This document shows positions 55,263-63,477 of a stretch of DNA of 64,000 nt, piece after piece (positions within the stretch are counted from its first letter, which is position 1; each line of letters opens with the position of its first letter). The DNA comes from Rhodobacteraceae bacterium WFHF2C18 (GTDB lineage: Bacteria; Pseudomonadota; Alphaproteobacteria; Rhodobacterales; Rhodobacteraceae). The stretch is taken from contig NHTQ01000007.1 of the NCBI GenBank assembly GCA_002166865.1, forward strand, positions 62,001 through 126,000, in the 5' to 3' direction. A program made the translations under genes and the position numbers. The notes beneath the pieces are model-generated. The model was not told where the DNA came from. It did no database searches and saw only the letters and a list, made by a program, of their open reading frames with translations.

Positions 55263-56177
55263 CTAAAACCCGATGATCTCGACGCGGCGGTTCTGTCGGC
55301 GCCCTGCTTCGGTTGAATTGTCGGCGACCGGCTCGGCCTCACCGAGTCCCTCCGCGGTGATGGTTACGTCGGCGAGTTCTGGCTGAAGGCCAAGGTAATC
55401 CCGCACCGACTTGGCGCGCGCCAGGGACAGGTCGCGGTTGTAGGCTTTGGCGCCAGTGGCATCCGTATGACCCACCACCCGGAAGCGGTCGAGACCCGCC
55501 TCGGCAATGTCGCGCGCCAGCGCGTCGAGCTCCGCCCGTGAACTGCCACGCAATTCGGCGCTGTCCACGCCAAAGAGAACCTCGCCCTCTAGCACGAACC
55601 GCACTGTGGAGCCGATCGCCGCGACCGCGTCGATATCGCTGCCGGCGAAGCGGGTACCGCAGTCGATCCCGTCGTCGGTCAGACGGACATAACGGTAACT
55701 CCTGTCCGGTGCGCCGCGTCCCGCTATATCCACCTCCGCCCGGCCCCCGCTGATCTCGCCCAGCTCCATCCAGCTGTTGCCGTCTGTGGAGATTGCAAGG
55801 CGCATTGCTTCGACATTGGGGCCGACCTCGAAAACATAGAGATCCGCTCCCTCGACATCGATCAGTGCATTGTCGGTGAACTGGAGCGTGAGGCTGCCGT
55901 CGCAACCGAGCGAGAGGAAACTGCCGTCGTCCACGTCTCCGGAATAGTCCGGAGCATGGAGTGCGGCGCGGGGATACCGGGCGCTCTCCTCTATCCTCCC
56001 CGTGCCACGAACATGCTCGACGACCACGTCGACGAAGGACCGTTCCCCCTGTGGCAAGGTTACCATGCCGCGCGCGCCGTCCTGGTAGGCACTGCTCTCT
56101 GACGACTGCGCCATGGCCGGAGCTGCGCATGCCACGAGAATGGCGGAAATTGCTGCGGGGAGAACACCTTTGAGCAT
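55263..56177 (-). CDS. OmpA-family protein
   Basis: 304 residues with a signal peptide (ISAILVACAAPAMAQ). The N-terminal 180 residues form an unrecognised beta-rich domain; the C-terminal 110 residues are an OmpA/MotB-type peptidoglycan-binding domain (VVGHTDATGAKAYNRDLS and LSLARAKSVRDYL). It probably anchors to the cell wall. It lies in the prophage cargo on the opposite strand to the two secreted proteins. Confidence 0.85.
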   Translation of the reverse strand: MLKGVLPAAISAILVACAAPAMAQSSESSAYQDGARGMVTLPQGERSFVDVVVEHVRGTGRIEESARYPRAALHAPDYSGDVDDGSFLSLGCDGSLTLQFTDNALIDVEGADLYVFEVGPNVEAMRLAISTDGNSWMELGEISGGRAEVDIAGRGAPDRSYRYVRLTDDGIDCGTRFAGSDIDAVAAIGSTVRFVLEGEVLFGVDSAELRGSSRAELDALARDIAEAGLDRFRVVGHTDATGAKAYNRDLSLARAKSVRDYLGLQPELADVTITAEGLGEAEPVADNSTEAGRRQNRRVEIIGF

Positions 56178-56334
56178 GAAAAACGAATCCCTTAAGTATC
56201 GAGTGGATTAAGCCGATACCCTATGCCGGCCTAATGACACCATCTTTCAAAGTTTGCGTAAACCGTTTTACCGGCTACGCGCGGGCCGTTCGGCGGATCA
56301 AGCCATCACTTCGAATGGCGCTCGCACATCCTGA

Positions 56335-56626
56335 GGGCTCTATTGCACAAATCGCGTGAGGGATTCATCCCGTGAATCCAGCGTGGTAGCTGGTCTGCAT
56401 GAGCAGACCGACACCCACAACCTACAGGACCAAGAACTGCCCAGCCTATAACGAAACGCTCAAGCGCCGGGGCTCGCTGACGATCTGGTTCGATCCTGAG
56501 ATGAGCTGGGATAACGTGCCGACAGGCAGGCGTGGCCGCCAGCAGACCAACAGCGATACAGCCATTCAGACCTGCCTGACGATGAAGGTGCTGTTCGGCA
56601 TGGCTCTCCGGCAAACGACAGGGTTC
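56335..56626 (+). mobile_element. IS5-family element, left-end remnant
   Basis: The left terminal repeat reads GGCTCTATTGCACAAATC, typical of IS5-group elements. The transposase starts at 56399 (MSRPTPTTYRTKNCPAYNE) and reads through KVLFGMALRQTTGF, then breaks at about 56626 into phage sequence. About 75 of some 300 residues remain. No right end is present, so the IS ends at a deletion or recombination junction. Confidence 0.85.
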
Positions 56627-56685
56627 GCGGCGCCGATCGAACCGCCGATGGCGGCGCCGGCCGCGCCGAGAACGAGGGTGGCCAT
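56627..56685 (-). pseudogene. 5' fragment of a second TIM-barrel tail gene
   Basis: Nine bases after the NlpC/P60 stop an ATG (56685) opens a frame MATLVLGAAGAAIGGSIGA, nearly the same as the start of the intact gene at 52542 but with different codons. It is cut after about 19 codons by the IS5 remnant. It shows that this tail operon once had its own copy. Confidence 0.82.
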
Positions 56686-56694
56686 GTCGGGGTC

Positions 56695-57129
56695 TCAGCG
56701 TTGCGGGAAGAGGAAGGCGAAGGCGATGCGCCGCCGCCAGGCTTGTGTGATCGGTTCCTCGATCACGCCGAGCCGCTCGTAGGCGTGGATGAAGGTGCCG
56801 GACCCGGTGAGGATCCCGACATGTTTGGCGATGGCCCGGGGCTTCATGCGGAAGAGCACCAGCGCGCCGGGACTGGCTGCCGCTGGTTCCATCTCGATCA
56901 TCATCCGCCGCGCGCCCTCGGCCAGAACCTCGCGCGGGCCGGTCTCGCCCCAGTCCCGGCTGTAGGGCGGGATCGGGAACGGCTCGGGGCCGACGACATC
57001 ACGCCAGACGCCACGGGCCAGCCCGAGGCAATCGCAGCCGATACCGCGCAGGCTCGCCTGATCGTGGTAGGGCGTGCCGAGCCAGGAGCGCGCGATGGCG
57101 ATGACGCGGGTGGGATCGGCGGAGGTCAC
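56695..57129 (-). CDS. NlpC/P60 family tail peptidase (GTA gp14-like)
   Basis: 144 residues with the NlpC/P60 fold: catalytic Cys in GCDCLGLARG (Cys34, with Cys32 alongside), and His103 in AKHVGILTG. In GTA and siphophage tails this peptidoglycan hydrolase sits at the tail tip. Starts at a GTG overlapping the DUF2163 stop. Confidence 0.9.
   Translation of the reverse strand: MTSADPTRVIAIARSWLGTPYHDQASLRGIGCDCLGLARGVWRDVVGPEPFPIPPYSRDWGETGPREVLAEGARRMMIEMEPAAASPGALVLFRMKPRAIAKHVGILTGSGTFIHAYERLGVIEEPITQAWRRRIAFAFLFPQR
56711..56741. repeat. 31-bp direct repeat, copy 2
   Basis: Exact copy of 52561-52591, here inside the 3' end of the intact NlpC/P60 gene. Confidence 0.95.
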
Positions 57130-58010
57130 AGCACGGACCCCTCGTGGCCGCCATCTTTGGTGGCGTAGCGCAGGATCGTGTCCTGGCCGGGGATGTGCGG
57201 GAAGCCGCGGAAGTTGGCGGTGTTGACGAACTTAGCGCCGCAGGTCTCGATCCGCTTGTCGCAGCCCGCGCGGATGGTGAACGCGTCGCTCTTGGCGATC
57301 GAGCGCACCGGGGCTTCGAGCAGCGTGAGGACTGCGATGCCGTCGGTCACATCATGGCCGAGAACCTCGGCCCGACGCCCCGCATTCGCGCCGCTGCTCC
57401 ATTCGACCGTGCCAAAGGTGAACCAGCCGGAGGCGAAACCGCCAAGGCCTGAGGCAGTGAAGGCCCGGTCGCGCAGGAGATCGATGACGGCGCCCGTCCC
57501 CTTGTAGGCCGGGTCTTCCAGATCGACTCCGCAGCGTGCGTCGCCGAGGGCGGCATCGCAGGTCGCCTGGAAGGTCCGCCCGACCGTCTGGCCCAGCACA
57601 TGGGCGAGCGAGCGGACCTCGGCAACGAAGGCCAAGCGCCCACGCCGGATCTGCCCGATGGCGCCGCGCCGCATCAGCACACGCTGACCCGTGTCGGCCC
57701 AGTTCACGCGCCAGACCTCGACCTCGGCGTTGTCCCAGCGGCCGTCGAGAATGTCGGTCTCGGTGATCCGGTCCGAGGTCAGCACGCCCTCGGCATCCTG
57801 CGCATCGACCGACAGGTCCGAGCCCGACCGCACCTCGGACGCGGTCAGCCCGCTTTCCGGCTCGAAGTCGGTGCCATCGAAGCTCAGCGTCATGTCGTGA
57901 TCGGTGAAGCCGAAGGCGACGCCGTCGGCCCGCGTGATCCGCCAGCACCAGGCCAGCGTCGTCGTGCCCTCGTCGAGATGGGCCTGCAGCGCGGGTGAGA
58001 GCGATTTCAT
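57126..58010 (-). CDS. DUF2163 tail protein (GTA gp13-like)
   Basis: 294 residues. The N-terminal DUF2163 region (AWCWRITRADGVAFGFTDHD) and the C-terminal BR0599-type cysteine-rich segment (CDKRIETCGAKFVNTANFRG) are both present. In RcGTA this is a tail-tip hub protein that binds an Fe-S cluster through such cysteines. Start at 58010, overlapping the upstream lipoprotein stop by ATGA. Confidence 0.92.
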   Translation of the reverse strand: MKSLSPALQAHLDEGTTTLAWCWRITRADGVAFGFTDHDMTLSFDGTDFEPESGLTASEVRSGSDLSVDAQDAEGVLTSDRITETDILDGRWDNAEVEVWRVNWADTGQRVLMRRGAIGQIRRGRLAFVAEVRSLAHVLGQTVGRTFQATCDAALGDARCGVDLEDPAYKGTGAVIDLLRDRAFTASGLGGFASGWFTFGTVEWSSGANAGRRAEVLGHDVTDGIAVLTLLEAPVRSIAKSDAFTIRAGCDKRIETCGAKFVNTANFRGFPHIPGQDTILRYATKDGGHEGSVL

Positions 58011-58207
58011 CGGCAGGTTCCCGTTATGCGGTCGTCGAGATCGGCGATCCAGTCCGCCCAGACCGGTGGCACCTCCGCGACCGTCTCGGCCGCCGGCCGG
58101 GCCAGCCGCGCCTCGGCGTAGGAAGCGCAGCCGGCATCGGACAACCGGGCACGGACCGCGCAACCGCTAATGAGCAGGCTTGCGACCGTGATTTTGATGA
58201 TATCCAC
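58007..58207 (-). CDS. Small lipoprotein, Rz1-like outer spanin candidate
   Basis: 66 residues from a GTG. The N-terminus (DIIKITVASLLISGC) is a lipoprotein signal with lipobox ISGC; the mature 50 residues are Ala/Pro-rich with two cysteines. Size, lipobox and location in a lysis cassette fit an outer-membrane spanin. Its first 41 bases overlap the end of the HNH gene in another frame. Confidence 0.65.
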   Translation of the reverse strand: MDIIKITVASLLISGCAVRARLSDAGCASYAEARLARPAAETVAEVPPVWADWIADLDDRITGTCR

Positions 58208-58751
58208 AGCGCATCTCCGCAGCTTTCCGCGCGGCCACCGCGTCGGCTTTCGATGAAAAACTGCCCAGCAAGTGGCGGCGCCCTTTCGCTGGGTGGATGT
58301 ACGCCCACCAGCGGCGCTTCTCCCTGTTCCAGCTCACGCCAACGACGCCCGAGCTGTTGCTGCGCGATATTGCAGTGTTTCGCGCATTCTCCGATGTATC
58401 GGCAGGGCGCAGGTTCCGCCATCGATTGTCACTGCGTCGGCCATTGACGTGGTCGATCTGCGCCTCTGGCCATTGCCCCGTCATGATCGCGAACGCCACT
58501 TGATGGGCGTACACATGAGTACCGAAAACACGGCCAGCGATGTATCCGTGTTCGCGACGACCGAATGCCGGCCGACCTTCGTACTTGGCGTTCCAGATCC
58601 TGCAGACCCACGCCGGGTCGCGTTTGCAATGTGTGAAATGCGCTGGCCGTCGCGCCTTCCATGTCAGATTGCCGGTATCGGGCTTGTAGTGAATGAGGTC
58701 GCGAAGGAGAGCCGGCTCAATTCGTGGCGCCTTGTTCCCTGGATCGTTCAT
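58167..58751 (-). CDS. HNH endonuclease with AP2-like DNA-binding domain
   Basis: 194 residues. HNH core at about 80-115 (YAHQVAFAIM, then IDHVNGRRSDNRWRNLRPA) and an AP2-like domain at 135-188 (SSGVVGVSWNREKRRWWAYI). This is the usual design of free-standing phage homing endonucleases. Its ATG overlaps the stop of the upstream spanin-like gene (TGATG). It sits within the lysis cassette. Confidence 0.92.
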   Translation of the reverse strand: MNDPGNKAPRIEPALLRDLIHYKPDTGNLTWKARRPAHFTHCKRDPAWVCRIWNAKYEGRPAFGRREHGYIAGRVFGTHVYAHQVAFAIMTGQWPEAQIDHVNGRRSDNRWRNLRPADTSENARNTAISRSNSSGVVGVSWNREKRRWWAYIHPAKGRRHLLGSFSSKADAVAARKAAEMRCGYHQNHGRKPAH

Positions 58752-58981
58752 CACCAGCGCCCATCGTTGCGGCGCAGCCGGTCAGCGGGATCGCCAGCGC
58801 CGCGGCCATCGCGGACCGCGGCGCGGCCGCGCTCGACGCGCTTGCTCTTGTCTTCCATGGCATCGCGTTCGGCCTCCCGTTTGCCCGCGCGCTTCCCTTC
58901 GACACGGCCCCAGACCCGGCCGAGGACCACGCCCCCGACCGCGCCTATCGCCGCCACCAGCCAGATCAGAAGGTCAGCCAT
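58751..58981 (-). CDS. Small membrane protein, inner spanin-like
   Basis: 76 residues: one N-terminal transmembrane helix (LLIWLVAAIGAVGGVVLG), then a highly charged Lys/Arg/Glu helix likely to form a coiled coil. This is the architecture of Rz-type inner spanins or of small lysis accessory proteins. It overlaps both neighbours. Confidence 0.65.
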   Translation of the reverse strand: MADLLIWLVAAIGAVGGVVLGRVWGRVEGKRAGKREAERDAMEDKSKRVERGRAAVRDGRGAGDPADRLRRNDGRW

Positions 58982-59204
58982 CGCCGCGAAACCCGCGCTC
59001 GATCCGGTCGCGCAGGCCGATCAGGCCCAGACCGAGGAACATGAGCCCCGCGGGCGAGGCGTCGGCCGAGCCAGCGAGCAGCGCGACGAGGCGGGACAGT
59101 TCCCCGAGCGGCCCGGTCGCGGGCAGCGCGAGGGAGGCGATGCCGGTGAGCATGGCGAGAAGTCCCGCCCACCAGGTGAGCGAGTTGGGTCGGACGTAGC
59201 GCAT
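58974..59204 (-). CDS. Holin-like small membrane protein
   Basis: 76 residues with two hydrophobic segments (WWAGLLAMLTGIASLALPA and ASPAGLMFLGLGLIG) and a basic end, typical of phage holins. It is next to the lysozyme gene. GGAGGGCC precedes the ATG. No specific holin family is recognised. Confidence 0.68.
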   Translation of the reverse strand: MRYVRPNSLTWWAGLLAMLTGIASLALPATGPLGELSRLVALLAGSADASPAGLMFLGLGLIGLRDRIERGFRGDG

Positions 59205-59207
59205 GAG

Positions 59208-59870
59208 TCAGGCCCTCCGGATCAGGGTGGAGAAGAAGGCGGCCAGCCGGGCGAGCCAGCCGGTCGGCGCGTCGGGCGCAGGTTCGAAGACCGGTGGCCT
59301 CGGCAGCGGCGACGGCCCGCGAGCCAAGGCCAGAGCCTCATCCTCGGTCAGGCGACGGATCGGTCGCGAGAAGTCCACGCGGCCCGTGCGATCCACGGAC
59401 CAGACCGGGATCGTGCCGCCGGGATAGCGACCATGGCGGAACAGGTCGCGCTCGGACTCCCGGCGCGGAATGATCGAGGCCGGTCGCCGCCAGTTCAGAA
59501 ACGCGTTGGCGGCTGCAACGCGATTTCCGGCATTGAGATGTCGGGTCAGCGCGGCCTTGGCGATGCCGCCAGTGTTGTAGTGGAAGCTGACCAGCGCATC
59601 GAACTCGTGCGGCGTCAGCGGTACCTTCACGGCGCGCAGGACGGCCGCCTCGTAACGCCCGAGGTCGGCCCGGAAGACCCGGAACGCCTCGCGGATCCCG
59701 GCATCGAGATCGCCGGGCATGCCGCGCGGCATGGTGGCCGGATCGGGAGGTCCGGCCGCGGCCGTGTGGCCGATGCCGAAGGTCCAGGTGCGAGTGGAAT
59801 CGCGGTAGGGCGCGGGCACGACTCCTTCGTGCCCGGCCAGGGCCAGCAGGCCCCGCTCGGTCATCTGCAT
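59208..59870 (-). CDS. GH24 lysozyme (endolysin)
   Basis: 220 residues. The T4-lysozyme-type triad is visible as Glu15 (GHEGVVPAPYRD), Asp24 and Thr30 (TWTFGIGHT). The catalytic domain covers about 150 residues. The C-terminal 50 residues are Pro-rich and end in a hydrophobic helix (LARLAAFFSTLIRRA), possibly a membrane association segment. GGAG precedes the start. It degrades peptidoglycan at lysis. Confidence 0.92.
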   Translation of the reverse strand: MQMTERGLLALAGHEGVVPAPYRDSTRTWTFGIGHTAAAGPPDPATMPRGMPGDLDAGIREAFRVFRADLGRYEAAVLRAVKVPLTPHEFDALVSFHYNTGGIAKAALTRHLNAGNRVAAANAFLNWRRPASIIPRRESERDLFRHGRYPGGTIPVWSVDRTGRVDFSRPIRRLTEDEALALARGPSPLPRPPVFEPAPDAPTGWLARLAAFFSTLIRRA

Positions 59871-59874
59871 GGGA

Positions 59875-60006
59875 TTACTCCAGAAACGAGAAGATCAGGA
59901 TCAGCGCCGCAACGGCGAGGCCGACGCGCAGCCGGTGCGCGAACCGCGTTCGGGGATCCTCGACCTCGCTGCGCAGCGCGCGCGCGAGGCGGAGAAGCTC
60001 AGTCAT
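59875..60006 (-). CDS. Very small membrane protein in lysis cassette
   Basis: 43 residues (begins MTELLRLARALRSEVED) with a C-terminal transmembrane helix (VGLAVAALILIFSFLE). The frame is tightly packed: it overlaps the upstream gene by eight bases and ends four bases before the lysozyme ATG. Function unknown; perhaps a holin regulator. Confidence 0.6.
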   Translation of the reverse strand: MTELLRLARALRSEVEDPRTRFAHRLRVGLAVAALILIFSFLE

Positions 60007-60346
60007 CCTTGCGCCCCTTGGCGGCGCGCAGCCGGGCGAGGACGACCTCGATGAAGGCCGGGCCGAAGACGCCGACGAGATAGGCGGCCGAGCCCGCCGC
60101 TCCGCCCGCCGGGATCGCCTCGGGCGGCAGCCGCAGCCAGGCCGCGATGACCGCCATCGACAGGCTGCCCATCCCGGCCGCGATCAGCCCGCCGAGCAGG
60201 ATATGGCGCAGCGCATCGCGCAGGCGCATCTTCGTGGTCAGTGCGTTCGTGGCCCCGCCGAGCGCGCCCCAGGCGGCGAGGATCACGGCCGTCGATGCCG
60301 CGAGCTCGCGCAGCACCGCGGCAATGAAGTTGCCGGAATCGTTCAT
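59999..60346 (-). CDS. Holin-like membrane protein
   Basis: 115 residues with three hydrophobic segments (STAVILAAWGALGGATNAL, ILLGGLIAAGMGSLSMAVI, AAYLVGVFGPAFIEVVLA) and a charged C-terminus (RLRAAKGRKDD). This resembles phage holins of the class with three helices. Its ATG overlaps the DUF2460 stop. Confidence 0.72.
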   Translation of the reverse strand: MNDSGNFIAAVLRELAASTAVILAAWGALGGATNALTTKMRLRDALRHILLGGLIAAGMGSLSMAVIAAWLRLPPEAIPAGGAAGSAAYLVGVFGPAFIEVVLARLRAAKGRKDD

Positions 60347-60969
60347 CGCCGGATCTCCAGAAGCGGGATGGAGGTGATCGAGCCGAGCCGCTCGAGGTCG
60401 AGCGTCACGTCGAGCGCATCTGTGTCGAAGCGGACCGGCACGTCGAAGGCGAAGCCCGCGGTGATCGCGACGCCAGCGCCCGGCGCGGTGTCGAAGGTGA
60501 CGACCCCGGTGGTCGTGTCGACCGTCCATCCCGACATCTGCTCGACGCCGCCGAGCGCGACGCGGACGCTGCCTGTCACGGGCTTGGCGATGGCGCGGGT
60601 CCAGGATTGCGCGCCTGATCTGTAGCGTTTCAGAAGCGCGAATTCCTTGAGGCTGCCGTTTCCCGTGCCGATCTCCTGGTCGTTGGGCGAGATCGCCGCG
60701 GACGGCAGGCCCGACTTGTAATCGGCCCAGTCCTTGAACCGGAAGCCGTGGAGCCGGCCATTGCGCGCCTCGAAGAAGGCGACGACGGCGGCGAGATCAT
60801 CGGCGCGCCGGATGCCGTAGGCGACATCGTAGCGCCGACGGGAGTTCGCCCAGCTGGCGTTCCGCTCCTCCTCGCCCGAGGCGAGCTCGACGATCTGCGT
60901 GCGCCGCTCCGGCCCGCCGCGCGCGCCGCGGCTGATGTCGTCCGGAAACCGGACCTCGTGGAAGGCCAC
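60343..60969 (-). CDS. DUF2460 tail protein (GTA gp12-like)
   Basis: 208 residues of the DUF2460/TIGR02217 family: FHEVRFPDDISRGARGGPER at the N-terminus and RLHGFRFKDWADYKS in the middle. In RcGTA it is the distal tail protein. It follows the tape measure gene by three bases. Confidence 0.94.
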   Translation of the reverse strand: MAFHEVRFPDDISRGARGGPERRTQIVELASGEEERNASWANSRRRYDVAYGIRRADDLAAVVAFFEARNGRLHGFRFKDWADYKSGLPSAAISPNDQEIGTGNGSLKEFALLKRYRSGAQSWTRAIAKPVTGSVRVALGGVEQMSGWTVDTTTGVVTFDTAPGAGVAITAGFAFDVPVRFDTDALDVTLDLERLGSITSIPLLEIRR

Positions 60970-60972
60970 GGC

Positions 60973-63477
60973 TCAGAGCCCCCTGCGCCCGAGCGACACC
61001 GCGCGCGAGATGTCCGCGGCGACCTGCGTCCGCGACTGCCGAAAGCTCTCGGCGTCGCGGGTCTGGATGGTGACGTTGACGACCGGAGCGGCCTCGCGGT
61101 CGCGGCGCGGGGCGCCATACTCGTCGGTCTCCCGGCGCGAGAGCACCCGCTCGCCGCGCTGCAGGATCGCCGGCACCTCGTCGGGCCGAAGGCCCGCAAA
61201 GCCAGAGGTGTGACGCAGGCCGAGCGTGCCGCCGGAATGCATCCGCGGGGCCGCCGCGAAGGCTGCGGCCGGGACCATCCGCCCGGGTCCGGGTGCGCCG
61301 ACCACGCCGCCGGCATGCAGGACGTTGGCGAACAGTCCACCGGCGCCCCCGAGCGCAGTGCCGAGCGCATTCGCGATCGGCCCGAGGATGAAACGCCGCG
61401 CGGCGAGTTGCGCGAGATCGGCGATGAGCGAAGTGACGAGGTCGCGGACCTTCAGCTTGCCGGTCTTCACGAACTCGCCCACCGCGTTCTCCGCCGACCG
61501 GAACGCGCCGACGAGGCTCTGGCCGATATCGCCGCCGATCTCGCGGGCCTTCGTGGCGTAGTCCGACAGCGCCGCGGTGACCGCCTGCCAGCCGGTGACG
61601 GCCCGCTCGGTGCTGGGCTCGGCGGCGGAAGCGGCCGCCCCGGCCGCGGCGCCGGCCTCGGTGGCCGCCTGTCCGGCCCCGCCGAGGGTGTCCTCGAACC
61701 GGTCGGCCGAGGTCGTGGCCGCTTCGAGCGCCGCCGCGCCGTCCGATCCCGCGCCCGCCACGGCGTCCTTCAGCGCCTGCCAGGCGGTCATCGGGCGCGC
61801 AGCTGCCTCCATCAGCATGCCGGCCGCCTCGGCATAGCCCGCAGCGCGGCCGCGCGCATCGGCGGCCATGCCCCCGAAGAGATCCGGCGCGTCGACATAG
61901 GTGCGCCCGATGGCGGCGCGGAAGGCCTCTCCGGCGGCGTCGCCGACCGCAGACGCAGCGCCCGCGAAGGGGTTCTCGACCCCGCCCAGTTCGACCCGGT
62001 CCAGCGTGCCGATGGAGAGGCCGCCCTCGCCAGTCGCCCAGTCGGGCAGATTGGACAGCGCCGCGTTCAGCCGGGTGATGAAGCGGTTGATCCGGTCCAC
62101 CACGCCGTTAATCATCGACTCGACGCCGTCGATCAGGGCATTGGCGGCCTGGAAGGCGAAGTCCCCGATGGCCTCCGGCAGCGCCCCCCAGGTCGCCTTC
62201 ACCGCCTCAAACGCTCCGGAGAAGGTCGCGACGGTGCTGTTGCCCCAGCCGGCCACGGCCTCCGTCGCGCTTTGCAGACCCTCGAGGATCGTCGCCTGCG
62301 CCGCGGCCCAGCCGGCCTCCACCCGCGCCCAGGCGGCGCCGGCGCGCAGCGCGATCCGGTCCCAGGTCTCTGCGGCCACGTCCTTCAGAAGACCGAGCGC
62401 TTCGCCGATGCCGCCGGTCGCTGCCACGAGGCGCGTGAACTGAAAGATCAGCTCGCCCGCGCCGACGATGAGCGCCCCGATGCCGGTGCGGATCAGCGCC
62501 CCGCGCAGAACCACAAGCGCCGTGGCGAGGCCGCGGACCGAGAGCGCAGCTGCGGCGAGCCCGGCGACCCAGCGACCAGCGAGGAAGCCGGCAAAGGCGG
62601 CCGCCGTGCTCGCCACCCGCCCGACATTGTCGATCAGCAGCACGAGCGCATCGAAGATACCGGTGAAGACCCGCTGGATCGGCCCGCCCACTTCGCCCAG
62701 TCGGGCCAGCCCCTCGGCCGCGCTCTGCAGGGCCGGCGCGGCGGCGACGGCCAGCTGGTTCGACAAGCCCCGCCAAATGAGCCCCAGCCGCGAGATCGCG
62801 TCGTTCGTCTCCTCGATCCGGTCGGCATCCGCGTCGCTCACCAGCACACCAAAGCGGCGCAGCTCGTCGTTCGCCTGGCGCAACTGTGCCGCGTCGAGCC
62901 GCTGGAAGGCCACGAAGGCGCGGTCGCCGAAGAGCTGCGAGAAGAGCGCCGCCTGCTCGGAGGCCGCCGCATTGCTCTGGATCGCCTCGGTGACCCGCGC
63001 AATGCGCGCATCGAGCGGCAGCGCCAGCAGTTCCGCCGCGTTGAGCCCCAGCCGCCGGATCGCATCGGCCGCCGGCCCGCTGCCATCGGCGGCGAAGAGC
63101 GACAGCCGGCGGGTCAGGCGCGCCGACCCCGCTTCCAGCTCGCGGAAGGAGTTGCCCGAGAGGTCCGCCGCCCGGGCGAGCACCTGCACGCTCGCGGTGG
63201 TGGTGGCGAGCGACTGCGCGAGCTTGGCCTGCGCATCGATGGTCTGCAGCCCCGAGCGGATCAGCGCCGCGCCGGCCGCCGCAGCCGCCGCGCCGACCAC
63301 CCGGGCGATCCGCGTGGCCTGCCGCGCGAAGCGGGCGAGCCGGCGGTTGGCCGTCTCCATCTCGCGCGAGAGGCGCCGGAAGCCCTGCTGCCCGGCCTCG
63401 CCCACACCGCGCAGCGCATCCTTGACCTGCCGCCCGCCCGTCGCCGACAGGCGGACAGAGACGCGTTTTTCGGCCAT
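60973..63477 (-). CDS. Phage tail tape measure protein
   Basis: 834 residues, helical and Ala-rich. The N-terminal part (ALRGVGEAGQQGFRRLSREM) is typical of tail length tape measure proteins. Hydrophobic segments near the middle (WVAGLAAAALSVRGLATALV) would reach the host membrane. The C-terminus has HAGGVVGAPGPGRMVPAAAF, as in lambda-like tape measure proteins. The ATG at 63477 overlaps the stop of the chaperone gene; a GTG at 63480 would add one codon. Confidence 0.9.
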   Translation of the reverse strand: MAEKRVSVRLSATGGRQVKDALRGVGEAGQQGFRRLSREMETANRRLARFARQATRIARVVGAAAAAAGAALIRSGLQTIDAQAKLAQSLATTTASVQVLARAADLSGNSFRELEAGSARLTRRLSLFAADGSGPAADAIRRLGLNAAELLALPLDARIARVTEAIQSNAAASEQAALFSQLFGDRAFVAFQRLDAAQLRQANDELRRFGVLVSDADADRIEETNDAISRLGLIWRGLSNQLAVAAAPALQSAAEGLARLGEVGGPIQRVFTGIFDALVLLIDNVGRVASTAAAFAGFLAGRWVAGLAAAALSVRGLATALVVLRGALIRTGIGALIVGAGELIFQFTRLVAATGGIGEALGLLKDVAAETWDRIALRAGAAWARVEAGWAAAQATILEGLQSATEAVAGWGNSTVATFSGAFEAVKATWGALPEAIGDFAFQAANALIDGVESMINGVVDRINRFITRLNAALSNLPDWATGEGGLSIGTLDRVELGGVENPFAGAASAVGDAAGEAFRAAIGRTYVDAPDLFGGMAADARGRAAGYAEAAGMLMEAAARPMTAWQALKDAVAGAGSDGAAALEAATTSADRFEDTLGGAGQAATEAGAAAGAAASAAEPSTERAVTGWQAVTAALSDYATKAREIGGDIGQSLVGAFRSAENAVGEFVKTGKLKVRDLVTSLIADLAQLAARRFILGPIANALGTALGGAGGLFANVLHAGGVVGAPGPGRMVPAAAFAAAPRMHSGGTLGLRHTSGFAGLRPDEVPAILQRGERVLSRRETDEYGAPRRDREAAPVVNVTIQTRDAESFRQSRTQVAADISRAVSLGRRGL

